Below are positions 1-7,625 of a stretch of DNA of 64,000 nt, piece after piece. Below the pieces are notes generated by a model. The model did not search any database, had not been told where the DNA came from, and saw only the letters and a list, made by a program, of their open reading frames with translations. Position numbers and translations under genes: made by a program. Position 1 is the first letter of the stretch. The number at the start of each line of letters is the position of its first letter. Origin of the DNA: Polyangium jinanense (lineage in GTDB: Bacteria > Myxococcota > Polyangia > Polyangiales > Polyangiaceae); NCBI RefSeq assembly GCF_028435365.1, contig NZ_JAGTJJ010000054.1, positions 1 to 64,000 of the forward strand, read 5' to 3'.

Positions 1-308
1 GACCCGGACCAGCGCAAGCGCTGGACCCGGGGTCGATGAACTGCGCAACGCGCAGTTCATCGAACAGGCCAGGTCAAGACCGGCGACGGGCTTGCCAGTC
101 AAAACCGCAGCGCTGACGTGTCTGCTTCGGAGGACGGTGCTGCCGCCTCGGCTGGCAACGTGGTCGGTGGTCTTGCCACCTGCCCGTCGGAGAAACCGCG
201 CATCGCGCGGTTTCTCCGCCTTCGGTCCAGGCCGTGCCTGGTCCGGGGTGCAGGGGGCGGACAGCCCCCTGCTGGGGTGCGGGGCAACGCCCCGCTCCGC
301 GCGCCGTC
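1..308. repeat. Modular palindrome array (copy 1)
   Basis: This stretch has no credible gene and is a chain of perfect hairpins: CCAGCGCaaGCGCTGG at 9-24, a 31-bp palindrome with 14-nt arms at 33-63, another with 13-nt arms at 189-217, GCAGGGGGC/GCCCCCTGC at 250-272 and GGGGCaacGCCCC at 281-293. The same modules recur at six other intergenic sites in this window in both orientations. It abuts the stop codon of the downstream response regulator gene (minus strand), so it may end that transcript. It probably begins before the window. Confidence 0.85.
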
Positions 309-944
309 TCAAATATCGATGAGGCCGGCTCGTACGGCGAGGCGGGTCAGGTCGGCGACGCTGTGGGTTGCGACCTTGGCGCAAAGGCGTGCGCGGTGTG
401 TCTCGACTGTTTTTACGCTGATGGCGAGGTGGGCGGCGACCTCCTTTGCGCTGCTGCCCATCGCGAGCAGGCGTAACACCTGACGCTCGCGCTCGCTGAG
501 GGATGCGAGCACGTCTCCGCGGGCGGCGTCGCGCCGCTGGAGGGCGCGTACCATGGCTGCGCTCACGTCGGGTGAGACGGCGGTCCGGCCTTTGGCCACG
601 GTCCGTATTGCGTCGATGAGCTCCTTCATGCGGCAGCGCTTCGACAGATAACCGTCGGCGCCGGCGCGCATCGCCTCGCCTACGCGGAACTCGTCTCGGA
701 AGGTGGAGAGCACGAGCACGCGCGTCTCGCCGAACGACTTGAGCTGCCGGATCAGCTCGGTCCCGCAACGGTCCGCGAGCGACAGCTCGATCACGACGAC
801 GTCGAAGGGCTGCCGGTTCTTCTGCGAGAGCGCGTCACGCGCGCTCTCTGCCTCCACGACGAGCGTGACATCGGGCTCGTCCCGCAGGGCCTTGGCCAGC
901 GATTCCCGTACGACATTCTGATCATCGACCAGCAAGAGTTTCAT
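309..944 (-). CDS. NarL/LuxR-family response regulator with Glu at the phosphorylation site
   Basis: This is a 211-residue two-domain regulator of usual NarL/FixJ length. Residues 1-120 form a receiver (acidic pair D7-D8, switch Ser in VLVLSTF, conserved Lys in YLSKRC). Residues 145-211 form a LuxR helix-turn-helix (LSERERQVLRLLAMGSSAKE, then KTVETHRARL). The residue that is normally the phosphorylated Asp is Glu53 (context DVVVIEL; the codon reads GAG on the coding strand). In this family D-to-E often mimics phosphorylation, so the protein may be always on. No histidine kinase gene is adjacent. The start is the ATG at 944. Target genes cannot be inferred. Confidence 0.9.
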   Translation of the reverse strand: MKLLLVDDQNVVRESLAKALRDEPDVTLVVEAESARDALSQKNRQPFDVVVIELSLADRCGTELIRQLKSFGETRVLVLSTFRDEFRVGEAMRAGADGYLSKRCRMKELIDAIRTVAKGRTAVSPDVSAAMVRALQRRDAARGDVLASLSERERQVLRLLAMGSSAKEVAAHLAISVKTVETHRARLCAKVATHSVADLTRLAVRAGLIDI

Positions 945-1089
945 GGTTTTCCCCCTCGCCCCACCATTAGCGTAAGATCCCCCTCGAAATGAACCCGCTT
1001 TTAGGGTCGGGTTTGCCCCGTCAGGAGGGAAAAACCCCTATCCGAGCGTGACGGAACGCCCGGACGAACCACCGGGCAAACCCTTTTCC

Positions 1090-1149
1090 TGTACACATGC
1101 GCCGGTTTCACCTGCACACCTGCGCCGGTTTCACCTGTACACATGCGCC
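1090..1149. repeat. 23-bp tandem repeat, 2.6 copies
   Basis: The unit TGTACACATGCGCCGGTTTCACC-type (23 bp) occurs at 1090-1112 and 1113-1135, with a partial third copy at 1136-1149; copies differ at two positions. Each unit begins with the near-palindrome TGTACA or TGCACA. The repeat lies in the 443-bp gene-free region between the divergent regulator and acyltransferase genes. Function is unknown; it could be binding sites or remnants of a repeat family. Confidence 0.75.
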
Positions 1150-1232
1150 GCCCCCCCGGGGCGTTCCGCTCCGGCTGCCGCGCCAGCCTCCGTCTGAGAG
1201 GGTGTTCGACTTCCGGACCTCACCCACCCCAA

Positions 1233-1318
1233 CCCTCCCTCTCCACACCGTGGAGAGGGAGGGAGTTTCCGGCTCGCTCCAGCGCCAGTCGCCCCCTCTC
1301 CGCCGCGCGGAGAGGGGG
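1233..1318. repeat. Two perfect hairpins upstream of the acyltransferase gene
   Basis: There are two perfect inverted repeats of the CCCTC/GAGGG type: 1233-1263 (14-nt arms, 3-nt loop) and 1292-1318 (12-nt arms, 3-nt loop). They differ from the larger arrays elsewhere in this window. Their place 70-150 bp before the probable start codon would put them in the 5' leader if transcription starts upstream. They resemble a REP-type element. Confidence 0.75.
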
Positions 1319-1387
1319 TCGGGGGGTAAGGTTCTGGGGCCGACGACGCCTGTGGAACTCCCTCTCACATCTCCCGGCAAACTGCTA

Positions 1388-2299
1388 ATGCAGGGCGAAC
1401 TCCCCATGCAGAGCGGCATCCGGCACATCGCGGAGGGGCTCCGCTCCGACTCCGCGTTCCTCCGTCGGCTGATGGTCCAGGCCGTGACGCACGGCCCCGA
1501 AGCGTTGCTCCGCTACGGCCCGCTGCTCTTCGGCCCCGCCTTCGCCGCAGGCCTGCACGAAAAACGCGCCTGCGTGCGCCGAAACCTGCGCCGCGTGCTC
1601 GGCCCGCGCCCCCCGCTCGAAGAGCTCGCCAACGTCGCAGCCGTCTTCACGAACTACGCAAGCTGCATGACCGAAGCGATGCTGCTCGGGTCGCCGCGTG
1701 GTCGGGAGCTCGGGCTGCTCTCGAACGCGATCGGCGCCGCCAACTACGAGGCATGCGCCGCCGAGGGGAAGGGGATCGTCATCGCCACCGCACACCTCGG
1801 CGGCTGGGAAGTGGCAGGCCCCATGCTGAGCCGCGTGCACGCAAAGAACGTGGTCGTGGTGATGGCCCGCGAGCGCGACGAGCGAGCCCGCGCAATGCAA
1901 GACGAGCTGCGCGAGCGCTCAGGCGTCAAGGTCGTCCACATCGGCGAGACGGCGCTCGACGCGCTGCCGCTCCTCAGGCACCTGCAGCAAGACGACGTCG
2001 TAGCGATGCAGATCGACCGCGTGCCCCCCGGAATGCGCGCGCGCACGGTCGAGCTCTGCGGCGAGCCCTTCCAGGTGCCCGAAGGCCCGCTGATGATCGC
2101 CGCGCTGAGCGGAGCGCCCATCATGCCCGTCTTCACGCGAAGGCTCGGCTTCATGCACTACGAAGCCCACGTGCTCCCGCCGATCCACGTCCCACGCCGC
2201 CCAGCCGCGAGCGACCTCGACAAGGCCGCGCAGCGCTTGATGGACGACCTTGGCGCGTTCCTGCGAGACAACCCCACGCAGTGGTTTCACTTCGTGTGA
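1388..2299 (+). CDS. LpxL/HtrB-type lysophospholipid (lauroyl) acyltransferase family protein
   Basis: The protein has about 303 residues. It contains the acyltransferase signature HLGGWE (the H-x4-D/E catalytic motif) in IATAHLGGWEVAGP, followed by blocks typical of the LpxL/LABLAT family (VVVMARERDE, DVVAMQIDRVPPG, VPEGPLMIAALSGAPIMPVF) and the terminal NPTQWFHFV. Family members transfer an acyl chain to lipid A precursors or other glycolipids at the inner membrane. The open frame extends upstream to 1097, but that part is translated repeat and hairpin DNA. ATG 1388 or ATG 1406 is the likely start; neither has a strong ribosome binding site. No other lipid A gene is adjacent, so the acceptor is not known. 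Confidence 0.85.
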   Translation: MQGELPMQSGIRHIAEGLRSDSAFLRRLMVQAVTHGPEALLRYGPLLFGPAFAAGLHEKRACVRRNLRRVLGPRPPLEELANVAAVFTNYASCMTEAMLLGSPRGRELGLLSNAIGAANYEACAAEGKGIVIATAHLGGWEVAGPMLSRVHAKNVVVVMARERDERARAMQDELRERSGVKVVHIGETALDALPLLRHLQQDDVVAMQIDRVPPGMRARTVELCGEPFQVPEGPLMIAALSGAPIMPVFTRRLGFMHYEAHVLPPIHVPRRPAASDLDKAAQRLMDDLGAFLRDNPTQWFHFV

Positions 2300-2608
2300 A
2301 GCGTAGCGCCGGGGTTTCACCCCGGGCCCGACCAGGGGCTATCCGCCCCTGGACCCGGACCAGGGCAAGCCCTGGACGCGGGGCGACAGCGCGCGATGCG
2401 CGCTGTCGACAGCGATGACGTCTCCAGCGGGCGGGGCAGCGCTGCTGTCTCAGCTGGCAAGCCGGTGGCTGGTCTTGCCGCGGGCCCGTCGGAGAAACCG
2501 CGCATCGCGCGGTTTCTCCGCCCTCGGTCCAGGCCGTGCCTGGTCCGGGGTGCAGGGGGCGGACAGCCCCCTGCTGGGGTGCGGGGCCACGCCCCGCGCA
2601 TCCCAGCT
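2300..2608. repeat. Modular palindrome array (copy 2)
   Basis: It fills the whole space between the stop codon of the acyltransferase gene (plus) and the stop codon of the ABC ATPase gene (minus). It contains, in order, hairpins with cores GCCGGGGtttcaCCCCGG, CCAGGGGC/GCCCCTGG, CCAGGGcaaGCCCTGG, CGACAGCGCGC/GCGCGCTGTCG, GGAGAAACCGCGC/GCGCGGTTTCTCC, CCAGGC/GCCTGG, GCAGGGGGC/GCCCCCTGC and GGGGC/GCCCC. Between convergent genes it could act as a two-way terminator. No gene is seen in it. Confidence 0.9.
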
Positions 2609-3358
2609 TCACAGCGGGCCTTCCGTGAGTCCGTGAACGAACTGGCGGACGTAGGGGTCGTTGCTCGTTTTCGCTTCTTCGGTCGTGCCGTCGAACACGA
2701 GTCGGCCGCGGTAGAGCATGCCGACACGATCGGTCACGGTGAGCAGCCGATCGAGATCACTCGACACCATCACCACCGTCGCCCCCGCAGCGCGCTGCTC
2801 GTCGCGGAGCATCTCGAAGATGCGCTGCGACGTCACGGGATCGAGCCCCGCCGCAGGCTCGTCGTAGAGCACGATCTCCGCCTTCGTGATCGTCGCCCGC
2901 GCCACACCCACGCGCTTCTTCTGCCCGCCCGACAGCCCCGCCGGCAAACGATCCTCGAACCCAGGCAACGACACCACGCGGAGCCGATCCGCCACCCGCT
3001 CGGCGATCTCGTCCTCGCGCAAATCGAAGAGCCGGCGCAGCGGAAACGCGATGTTCTCGCCCACGGTCATGTAGTCGAACAGCGCGTTGTTCTGGAACAA
3101 CATGCCAAAGCGCAGCCGGAACTTCTGGAGCTCCAGCTCGCTCATCTTGTGCACGTCCTGCCCCTCGACGAGGATGCGCCCCGCGTCGGGCCGATAGAGG
3201 CCCGTGATGAGCTTGAGCAAGACACTCTTGCCCGACGCACCAGGACCGATGAGGCCGTACAAGCAGCCGCGCGGGATGGAGAGGTTCACCCCGCGCAGCA
3301 CGGTCCGCGCGCCGAAGCTCTTCGTGATGTCCTCGATGCGGATGAGCGGCTCGGTCAT
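2609..3358 (-). CDS. ABC transporter ATP-binding protein, MlaF/Ttg2A-like
   Basis: This 249-residue ATPase has Walker A GPGASGKS, Q-loop MLFQNNALFD, signature LSGGQKKRV and Walker B IVLYDEPAAGLD. The sequence around FDYMTVGENIAFPL and the DEPAAGLDP form fit the MlaF group, which powers phospholipid transport between inner and outer membrane, though no MlaE permease or MlaD gene is next to it. The ATG at 3358 is preferred over the longer frame (to 3568), since the kinase-fold domain starts at IRIEDITKSFG. It lies 17 bp after the upstream gene, so the two are probably co-transcribed. Confidence 0.88.
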   Translation of the reverse strand: MTEPLIRIEDITKSFGARTVLRGVNLSIPRGCLYGLIGPGASGKSVLLKLITGLYRPDAGRILVEGQDVHKMSELELQKFRLRFGMLFQNNALFDYMTVGENIAFPLRRLFDLREDEIAERVADRLRVVSLPGFEDRLPAGLSGGQKKRVGVARATITKAEIVLYDEPAAGLDPVTSQRIFEMLRDEQRAAGATVVMVSSDLDRLLTVTDRVGMLYRGRLVFDGTTEEAKTSNDPYVRQFVHGLTEGPL

Positions 3359-3375
3359 GGGACGGCCGCAGAGAG

Positions 3376-4938
3376 CTAGTTCGCGGCGAACGTCGTGGTG
3401 GTGACGTCGAGACGAGGATGCGCCGGGAACGAGAGCGCGCGCACCTGGCCAGCAACGCAGGAGTTGATGCCCGGGTTCGAAGGCTTCGTCGAGACGGTCA
3501 CGCCGACCGCGCGGCCATTCTGGATCGCCGCGCAGATGCTCACCTCGGTCGAGGGGGGCACGCTGCACGAGTTGAGGTAATTGCCGCGGTTCAGCACGTT
3601 GCCGAACGAGCCCGCGCTGAGATCGGGCGGCGCATCCTTGCTGTAGTCCTCGATGTACTTGGCGCGCGCGCCCTCGCAGCTCATGCCGCCGCCGAGCACC
3701 GGGTACTTGCCGCCACCACCGCCGCCAATCGCACCGCCGCCCGCGGGACCCGACTTGCCCTTGCCGAGCCCGGCGTCGATCTCGACCGCGACGACCGTGT
3801 CGCCCTGGACCTCTTTGTCGTCCTTCTTCGACCCGCGCTGCGAAAGCAGCCAGCCGGCGAACCCCGCGCCGAGCACGCCGACCACGGCGAGGCCAACGAG
3901 CGCCTTGTACTGCGTGCCCTTGCGCTCGGCGACGACGACGGCCTCGAGGTTCTTCTTCTCCTGCTTGATGTCGCGATTCAGCTTCGCCTGCTCGGCGTAC
4001 GGAGCGAACTGCTCCCAGTCCTTGATGAACTTCTCCTCGTTGAGGATGGAGTCACGCAAGGGGTTGTCGCCGGTGAAGTTGCCCGTGGCGATCTGCTGCA
4101 AGACCTCGACCGCGGAGAACGGGCCGTGGTCCATGCCGTCCTTGATGACCACGTAACGAGGGCGAGGATCGGACTCGAGCGCGGCCTTGAGATCGGCGAG
4201 GCGCTGGGTGGGATCGTTGGCGTTGCGGACCTGGGGCGCCTGGACGACGGCGATGGGGAAGGGGCCATCGTGCACGGGCGCGGCGGCAGCAACGGGAGCG
4301 CCGGCGCCGGGGATGTTCGGAGCCCGCGGCGCGGCGGGAATGGCGACGCCGCCGGTCGCGGTGGCCGGGGGGATGAGGGACATGGCGACGTCGACTTCGA
4401 CGCCGTCATCGAGGCCCGCGTCCGTGGGCGGCGGCGCGACGGAGGCGCCGGGCGCGACGTTGTGGAGGGCCTGCGCGAGCGCGCCGAGATCGGCGGGGCG
4501 ATGCTTCGCGTCGGCGACGAGGGCCTTGCCGAGGATCATCTCGAACGCGGCGGGCAGGTCGGGCACGACGTCCGTGGGCCGCTTCATGCCCGGACCAACG
4601 CTGCCGCCGGTGAGCATCTCGTAGAGGATGGCTCCGATGCTGAAGACGGTCGCGCGCGCGTCCCCGGGCGTGCCCTTGCGAGACTCGGGCGCGATGCAGG
4701 CGCGATCGGCCGGCAGCGTGGGGAGCGCCTCGGCCTTGTCCTCGAGCAGGCTGACGGCGGAGCCCGTGTAGAGGATGGCGGAGGGGTGGACGAAGAGCGC
4801 TTTGCCCTCGCGATGCAGCTCCCCGATCTCGGTGCAGAGCGGCACGAGGACGGAGAGCGACTCTTTCAGATCGAAGGTCCGTCCGGAGGCTCGACGCGCC
4901 TCCATCTCGGCTCGGAGTGTACCGGGCGTGATGGACAT
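3376..4938 (-). CDS. C-lobe-only pseudokinase with GYF-like domain, membrane anchor and AgmX-like C-terminus
   Basis: The protein has 520 residues. Residues about 20-165 resemble the C-lobe of a Ser/Thr kinase (AILYEMLTGG, KALVADAKHRPADL), but there is no glycine loop, catalytic Lys, HRD or DFG. A low-complexity Ala/Pro linker follows. Residues 261-315 look like a GYF_2 domain (DGMDHGPFSAVEVLQQI). There is one membrane helix at about 345-366, a Gly-rich spacer, and a C-terminal domain at 419-520 with CVAGQVRALSFPAHP, similar to the TonB-like end of gliding/adventurous-motility proteins such as AgmX. It probably acts as a membrane scaffold rather than an enzyme. ATG 4938 is chosen; ATG 4971 is possible. 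Confidence 0.75.
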   Translation of the reverse strand: MSITPGTLRAEMEARRASGRTFDLKESLSVLVPLCTEIGELHREGKALFVHPSAILYTGSAVSLLEDKAEALPTLPADRACIAPESRKGTPGDARATVFSIGAILYEMLTGGSVGPGMKRPTDVVPDLPAAFEMILGKALVADAKHRPADLGALAQALHNVAPGASVAPPPTDAGLDDGVEVDVAMSLIPPATATGGVAIPAAPRAPNIPGAGAPVAAAAPVHDGPFPIAVVQAPQVRNANDPTQRLADLKAALESDPRPRYVVIKDGMDHGPFSAVEVLQQIATGNFTGDNPLRDSILNEEKFIKDWEQFAPYAEQAKLNRDIKQEKKNLEAVVVAERKGTQYKALVGLAVVGVLGAGFAGWLLSQRGSKKDDKEVQGDTVVAVEIDAGLGKGKSGPAGGGAIGGGGGGKYPVLGGGMSCEGARAKYIEDYSKDAPPDLSAGSFGNVLNRGNYLNSCSVPPSTEVSICAAIQNGRAVGVTVSTKPSNPGINSCVAGQVRALSFPAHPRLDVTTTTFAAN

Positions 4939-5064
4939 CGGCGCCACCTTAGCGCCGAAGGCCAGCGGCACTCAACATGAGCCGGAGGTGGTGGGGACGT
5001 TGGGCGGATCCGACGGAGAATCACGCCGCGCGAAGGAGGGTGGTCGCGGAACTTTCCAGCCAGC

Positions 5065-5289
5065 TCAGGAGAGCTGAGAGGGAGGCGTCTTGTTGGAGCG
5101 CTCTTCCTCGATGAGGATCGTGAAGACAAGCCCGGCGCCGAGGATGGGCAGGAGCCAGATGAGCTGGGACTGAAGGATCTTCTGCTTGCGCTCGAAGAGG
5201 CGGCTCTTCCAGACGCGAACCGTGAGCCAGGTCTGGAAAGCAGCAAGAGCAAGGAGAAGGGCGCCGAGGATGCCGTCGAAGAGGTCCAT
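5065..5289 (-). CDS. Small two-helix membrane protein
   Basis: This 74-residue protein has two hydrophobic stretches at about 5-25 and 42-60, separated by a basic loop (RVWKSRLFERKQK), and ends in a polar tail. I do not recognise a family. It lies just upstream of the pseudokinase gene on the same strand, and it starts the divergent region shared with the AAA ATPase gene. The ATG at 5289 has no clear ribosome binding site. The regular hydrophobic pattern supports a real gene. Confidence 0.5.
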   Translation of the reverse strand: MDLFDGILGALLLALAAFQTWLTVRVWKSRLFERKQKILQSQLIWLLPILGAGLVFTILIEEERSNKTPPSQLS

Positions 5290-5430
5290 GAGGGTCGGGG
5301 GAACCTAGCCAGTCAGCCTGGTCTTTCAAGGAGGGGGGTGGGCGATTTCAGGCACGAGGGCGCGGACGGAGGTGGAAACGGCGGGGGGTACCGTCTTGAC
5401 CCGGTATCCGGCCGTTGCTCTGCTTCGCGC

Positions 5431-6717
5431 GTGAATCCCCGCGCCACGCCGTCGCTCCGCATCTCCCGGCTGGTCGTCCAGAACTTCCGCACGTTCCACG
5501 GCCCGACCGAGATCCCGCTCGCGCCCGCGGGAGGCGCGGCGGACGAGGTCGCGGTGTTCCACGGGGGGAACGGGAGCGGGAAATCGAACGCGCTGGCGGC
5601 GCTGGAGTTGTTCTTTCGGGCGGCGATCTTCTGGCTGCGCAGTCGCGCCAACGAGAAGTCCAGCACGATCACGCGCGGCTGGAACAGCGCGGAAGCGACA
5701 TCGCTGTTGTTCGTCTCTCCTCGGGATTGGCCCCCCGGCATCCGCGCGCCCATGCGGATCGAAGTGCACTTCAGCCACAGGGACCGGCCGATCACAGTCG
5801 AGCTAATCCAGGCTGGGAACGAGTTCCAACTCATCCTGGCCGGCGTCAGGTTCGAGGTTGAGAGCCTTTCTACGGTCCGCACACAACTGGAATCCCCTCT
5901 CGGGACCGGCAGCCAACCCTTCTTTCGTCTCGATGCGCGTCGCCGCGAGGCACGCTTCTACAGCGGTTTCGAGCAGCAAAACAGGCCACCGAGGACGAAC
6001 GCCCCTGACAGCCCTCTGTCTACCGACCTAGCCACGCGCTTGCTCGATCTCGCGACCTCCCTCGACCCGCTCGACACCGAGCGCTGGCGCGCCTTCACGC
6101 AGCTCCTGTCACGCTTCGAGACGCTGAAGGGCCGCGAGGTCAACATCCTGCGCCTCCCCGACGGAAGCGCCGATCTCCGCTTCGAGATCCGCGGCAAGCA
6201 GATCCTCCGCGTCTCCGAGCTGAGCTCGGGCGAGCAGCAGGTCGTGGCCCTCTGTGCCGCCGTGCTCACCTCGCGTGCGGCCATCGTGGCCATCGAGGAG
6301 CCGGAGATCAGCCTGGATCCGAGCTACCAAGAGCTCCTCCGCGACTTGCTGCGCGAGCAGGTACGGAGCGGGCTCGTCGACCAGATCATCCTGGAGAGCC
6401 ACGTTCCGATCTTCGATGGCCCCGAGGTCGTTCGCTTCAGCCGATCGCCGGAAGGCGTCACCTCCGTCGTGCGGCAGCCATCCGACCTCGTCGGCGCCGA
6501 CCTCCGCGAGCGTGCACGTGCGCGTGGCGCCGAGGATCAGTGGGTCACGCCGGAGGGCTACACGAAGCTACCGAAACTCATGCTCGACAACCTCGGGCTC
6601 CAGGCCGGTGGTCACCTCTGGTTTCTGCGCTCCGAGGAGAAGGGGCGTTGGGAAGCGTGGACCGCTCCAGAGCTCGACCAAATGTTCGGGTTCCCCGGCA
6701 CGGACGAGACGAAGTAG
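5431..6717 (+). CDS. AAA/ABC-type ATPase of the OLD/RecF-like group, partner of the downstream PIN gene
   Basis: The protein has 428 residues from GTG 5431; a GTG at 5338 next to AAGGAGG would add 31 unconserved residues. The N-terminal RISRLVVQNFRTF is the SMC/RecF-type start, and Walker A is GGNGSGKS (residues 45-52). The second half has the signature ELSSGEQQVVAL, Walker B AIVAIEEPEISLD and an H-loop His in ILESHVPIF. No TOPRIM or DUF4435 nuclease domain is visible in it. It stops 3 bp before the PIN-like gene, so the two are one transcription unit. ATPases of this group usually pair with a nuclease or toxin in anti-phage modules. It uses CTA leucine codons that are rare in the neighbouring genes, which hints at transfer. 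Confidence 0.85.
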   Translation: MNPRATPSLRISRLVVQNFRTFHGPTEIPLAPAGGAADEVAVFHGGNGSGKSNALAALELFFRAAIFWLRSRANEKSSTITRGWNSAEATSLLFVSPRDWPPGIRAPMRIEVHFSHRDRPITVELIQAGNEFQLILAGVRFEVESLSTVRTQLESPLGTGSQPFFRLDARRREARFYSGFEQQNRPPRTNAPDSPLSTDLATRLLDLATSLDPLDTERWRAFTQLLSRFETLKGREVNILRLPDGSADLRFEIRGKQILRVSELSSGEQQVVALCAAVLTSRAAIVAIEEPEISLDPSYQELLRDLLREQVRSGLVDQIILESHVPIFDGPEVVRFSRSPEGVTSVVRQPSDLVGADLRERARARGAEDQWVTPEGYTKLPKLMLDNLGLQAGGHLWFLRSEEKGRWEAWTAPELDQMFGFPGTDETK

Positions 6718-6720
6718 CCG

Positions 6721-7257
6721 ATGCAGCTCTGGATCGATACGAACTGCGCGCGCAGCGTCGTTGATCTGAGGGAGATCGCCCGTCTCGCCCGCGGGAAGGG
6801 CATCACGCTCGTCATCCACCCGCAGGTCTACCTCGAACGACGCCGGCAGATGCGCGTGGAGAAGGGTGCACAGTTCAAGGCAGCCGCCTTCGATGGGTTC
6901 CTCGCGCAAGAAGAGATCCGCGTACCACCGTTCGTGCTCGATCAGCCCCTCGCCGCCACCTGGGCTGACGCGCTTTACGAGCGGTACCGGACGATCGAAG
7001 CGTGGGAAGGGGCGAAGCAGAGGACGCTCGGCGGTGTGCTCCGGGGAGGATTCGCAGTTCTTCCGGGCGACATGCCCATGACCACCGACTGGCTCATCTC
7101 CCTGCTCGTCGCGAGCGATCCCTCCGCGCGGATCGTCACCCATGACGACGGCGAAGAGTGGCGCGCGCTTCGGGAAGCCAAGCAGGTCCTCTCCTGGAAC
7201 GAGGCCATGACGTGGCTCGAAGCCCTGCCCCCCGCCAGACCAGCCTCCCCGACGTAG
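6721..7257 (+). CDS. PIN-like ribonuclease domain protein, effector candidate of the AAA pair
   Basis: The protein has 178 residues. It starts MQLWIDTN, the PIN-fold first strand with the metal-binding Asp (D6). Further acidic residues fall where PIN nucleases keep theirs: E39 (HPQVYLERR), D123 (MTTDWLISLL) and D142-D143 (IVTHDDGEEW). A single-domain PIN protein of this size usually cuts RNA. It begins 3 bp after the ATPase stop codon and is followed by the 42-bp tandem repeat. The assignment rests on motif pattern, not on a search. No separate antitoxin gene is present, so the ATPase may hold it inactive. Confidence 0.72.
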   Translation: MQLWIDTNCARSVVDLREIARLARGKGITLVIHPQVYLERRRQMRVEKGAQFKAAAFDGFLAQEEIRVPPFVLDQPLAATWADALYERYRTIEAWEGAKQRTLGGVLRGGFAVLPGDMPMTTDWLISLLVASDPSARIVTHDDGEEWRALREAKQVLSWNEAMTWLEALPPARPASPT

Positions 7258-7275
7258 AAACGCACCCCGCTTCGT

Positions 7276-7603
7276 CGCAACGGGCATTCCCCTTTGTCTC
7301 AACGACCCCCGGATCCGCATCCGCGAGCGTTCCCCTTTCTCTCAACGCTCCCAGATCCGCATCCGCGAGCGTTCCCCCTTTCTCTGAACGCTTCCGGATC
7401 CGCATCCGCGAGCGTTCCTCTTTCTCTCGACGCTCCCGGATCCGAAGCGGGGAGCATTCCCCTTTCTCTCAACGCACCTCGCTCACGGCTCCGGGCACGT
7501 TTCCCTTTCTCTCAACGCCCCCGGAGCCAAATCCCGGCACGTTTCCCTTCCGCGCAACGCCCGTTGCTCCGTGTCGCGGTGCGTTGACGCTTCGCGAAGC
7601 GCT
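7276..7603. repeat. 42-bp tandem repeat, about eight degenerate copies
   Basis: It covers nearly all of the 368-bp gap after the PIN-like gene. A core of the form GCGTTCCCCTTTCTCTCAAC recurs at about 7285, 7327, 7369, 7412, 7454, 7496, 7538 and 7580, giving a period of 42 bp with one 43. Most cores carry a short inverted repeat, GCGTT near one end and AACGC at the other. The 20-bp parts between cores are alike in copies 2-4 (GGATCCGCATCCGCGAG-type) and diverge later. The period is a multiple of three and one frame stays open, but I see no evidence of translation. Confidence 0.85.
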
Positions 7604-7625
7604 CTTCTTGGCTAGAGTGTCGCCC

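Noticed and set aside
2396..3379. Plus-strand 327-residue frame across an array and the ABC gene
   Set aside because: It is translated palindrome DNA joined to the antisense of the MlaF-like gene.
7276..7603. CRISPR array
   Set aside because: The 42-bp period has no unique spacers: the parts between cores are related to one another, and no cas genes are present.
7584..7618. Sigma-70 promoter TTGACG/TAGAGT before the hydrolase-like gene
   Set aside because: The boxes are 23 bp apart and the -35 lies inside the last repeat unit, so the pairing is not convincing.
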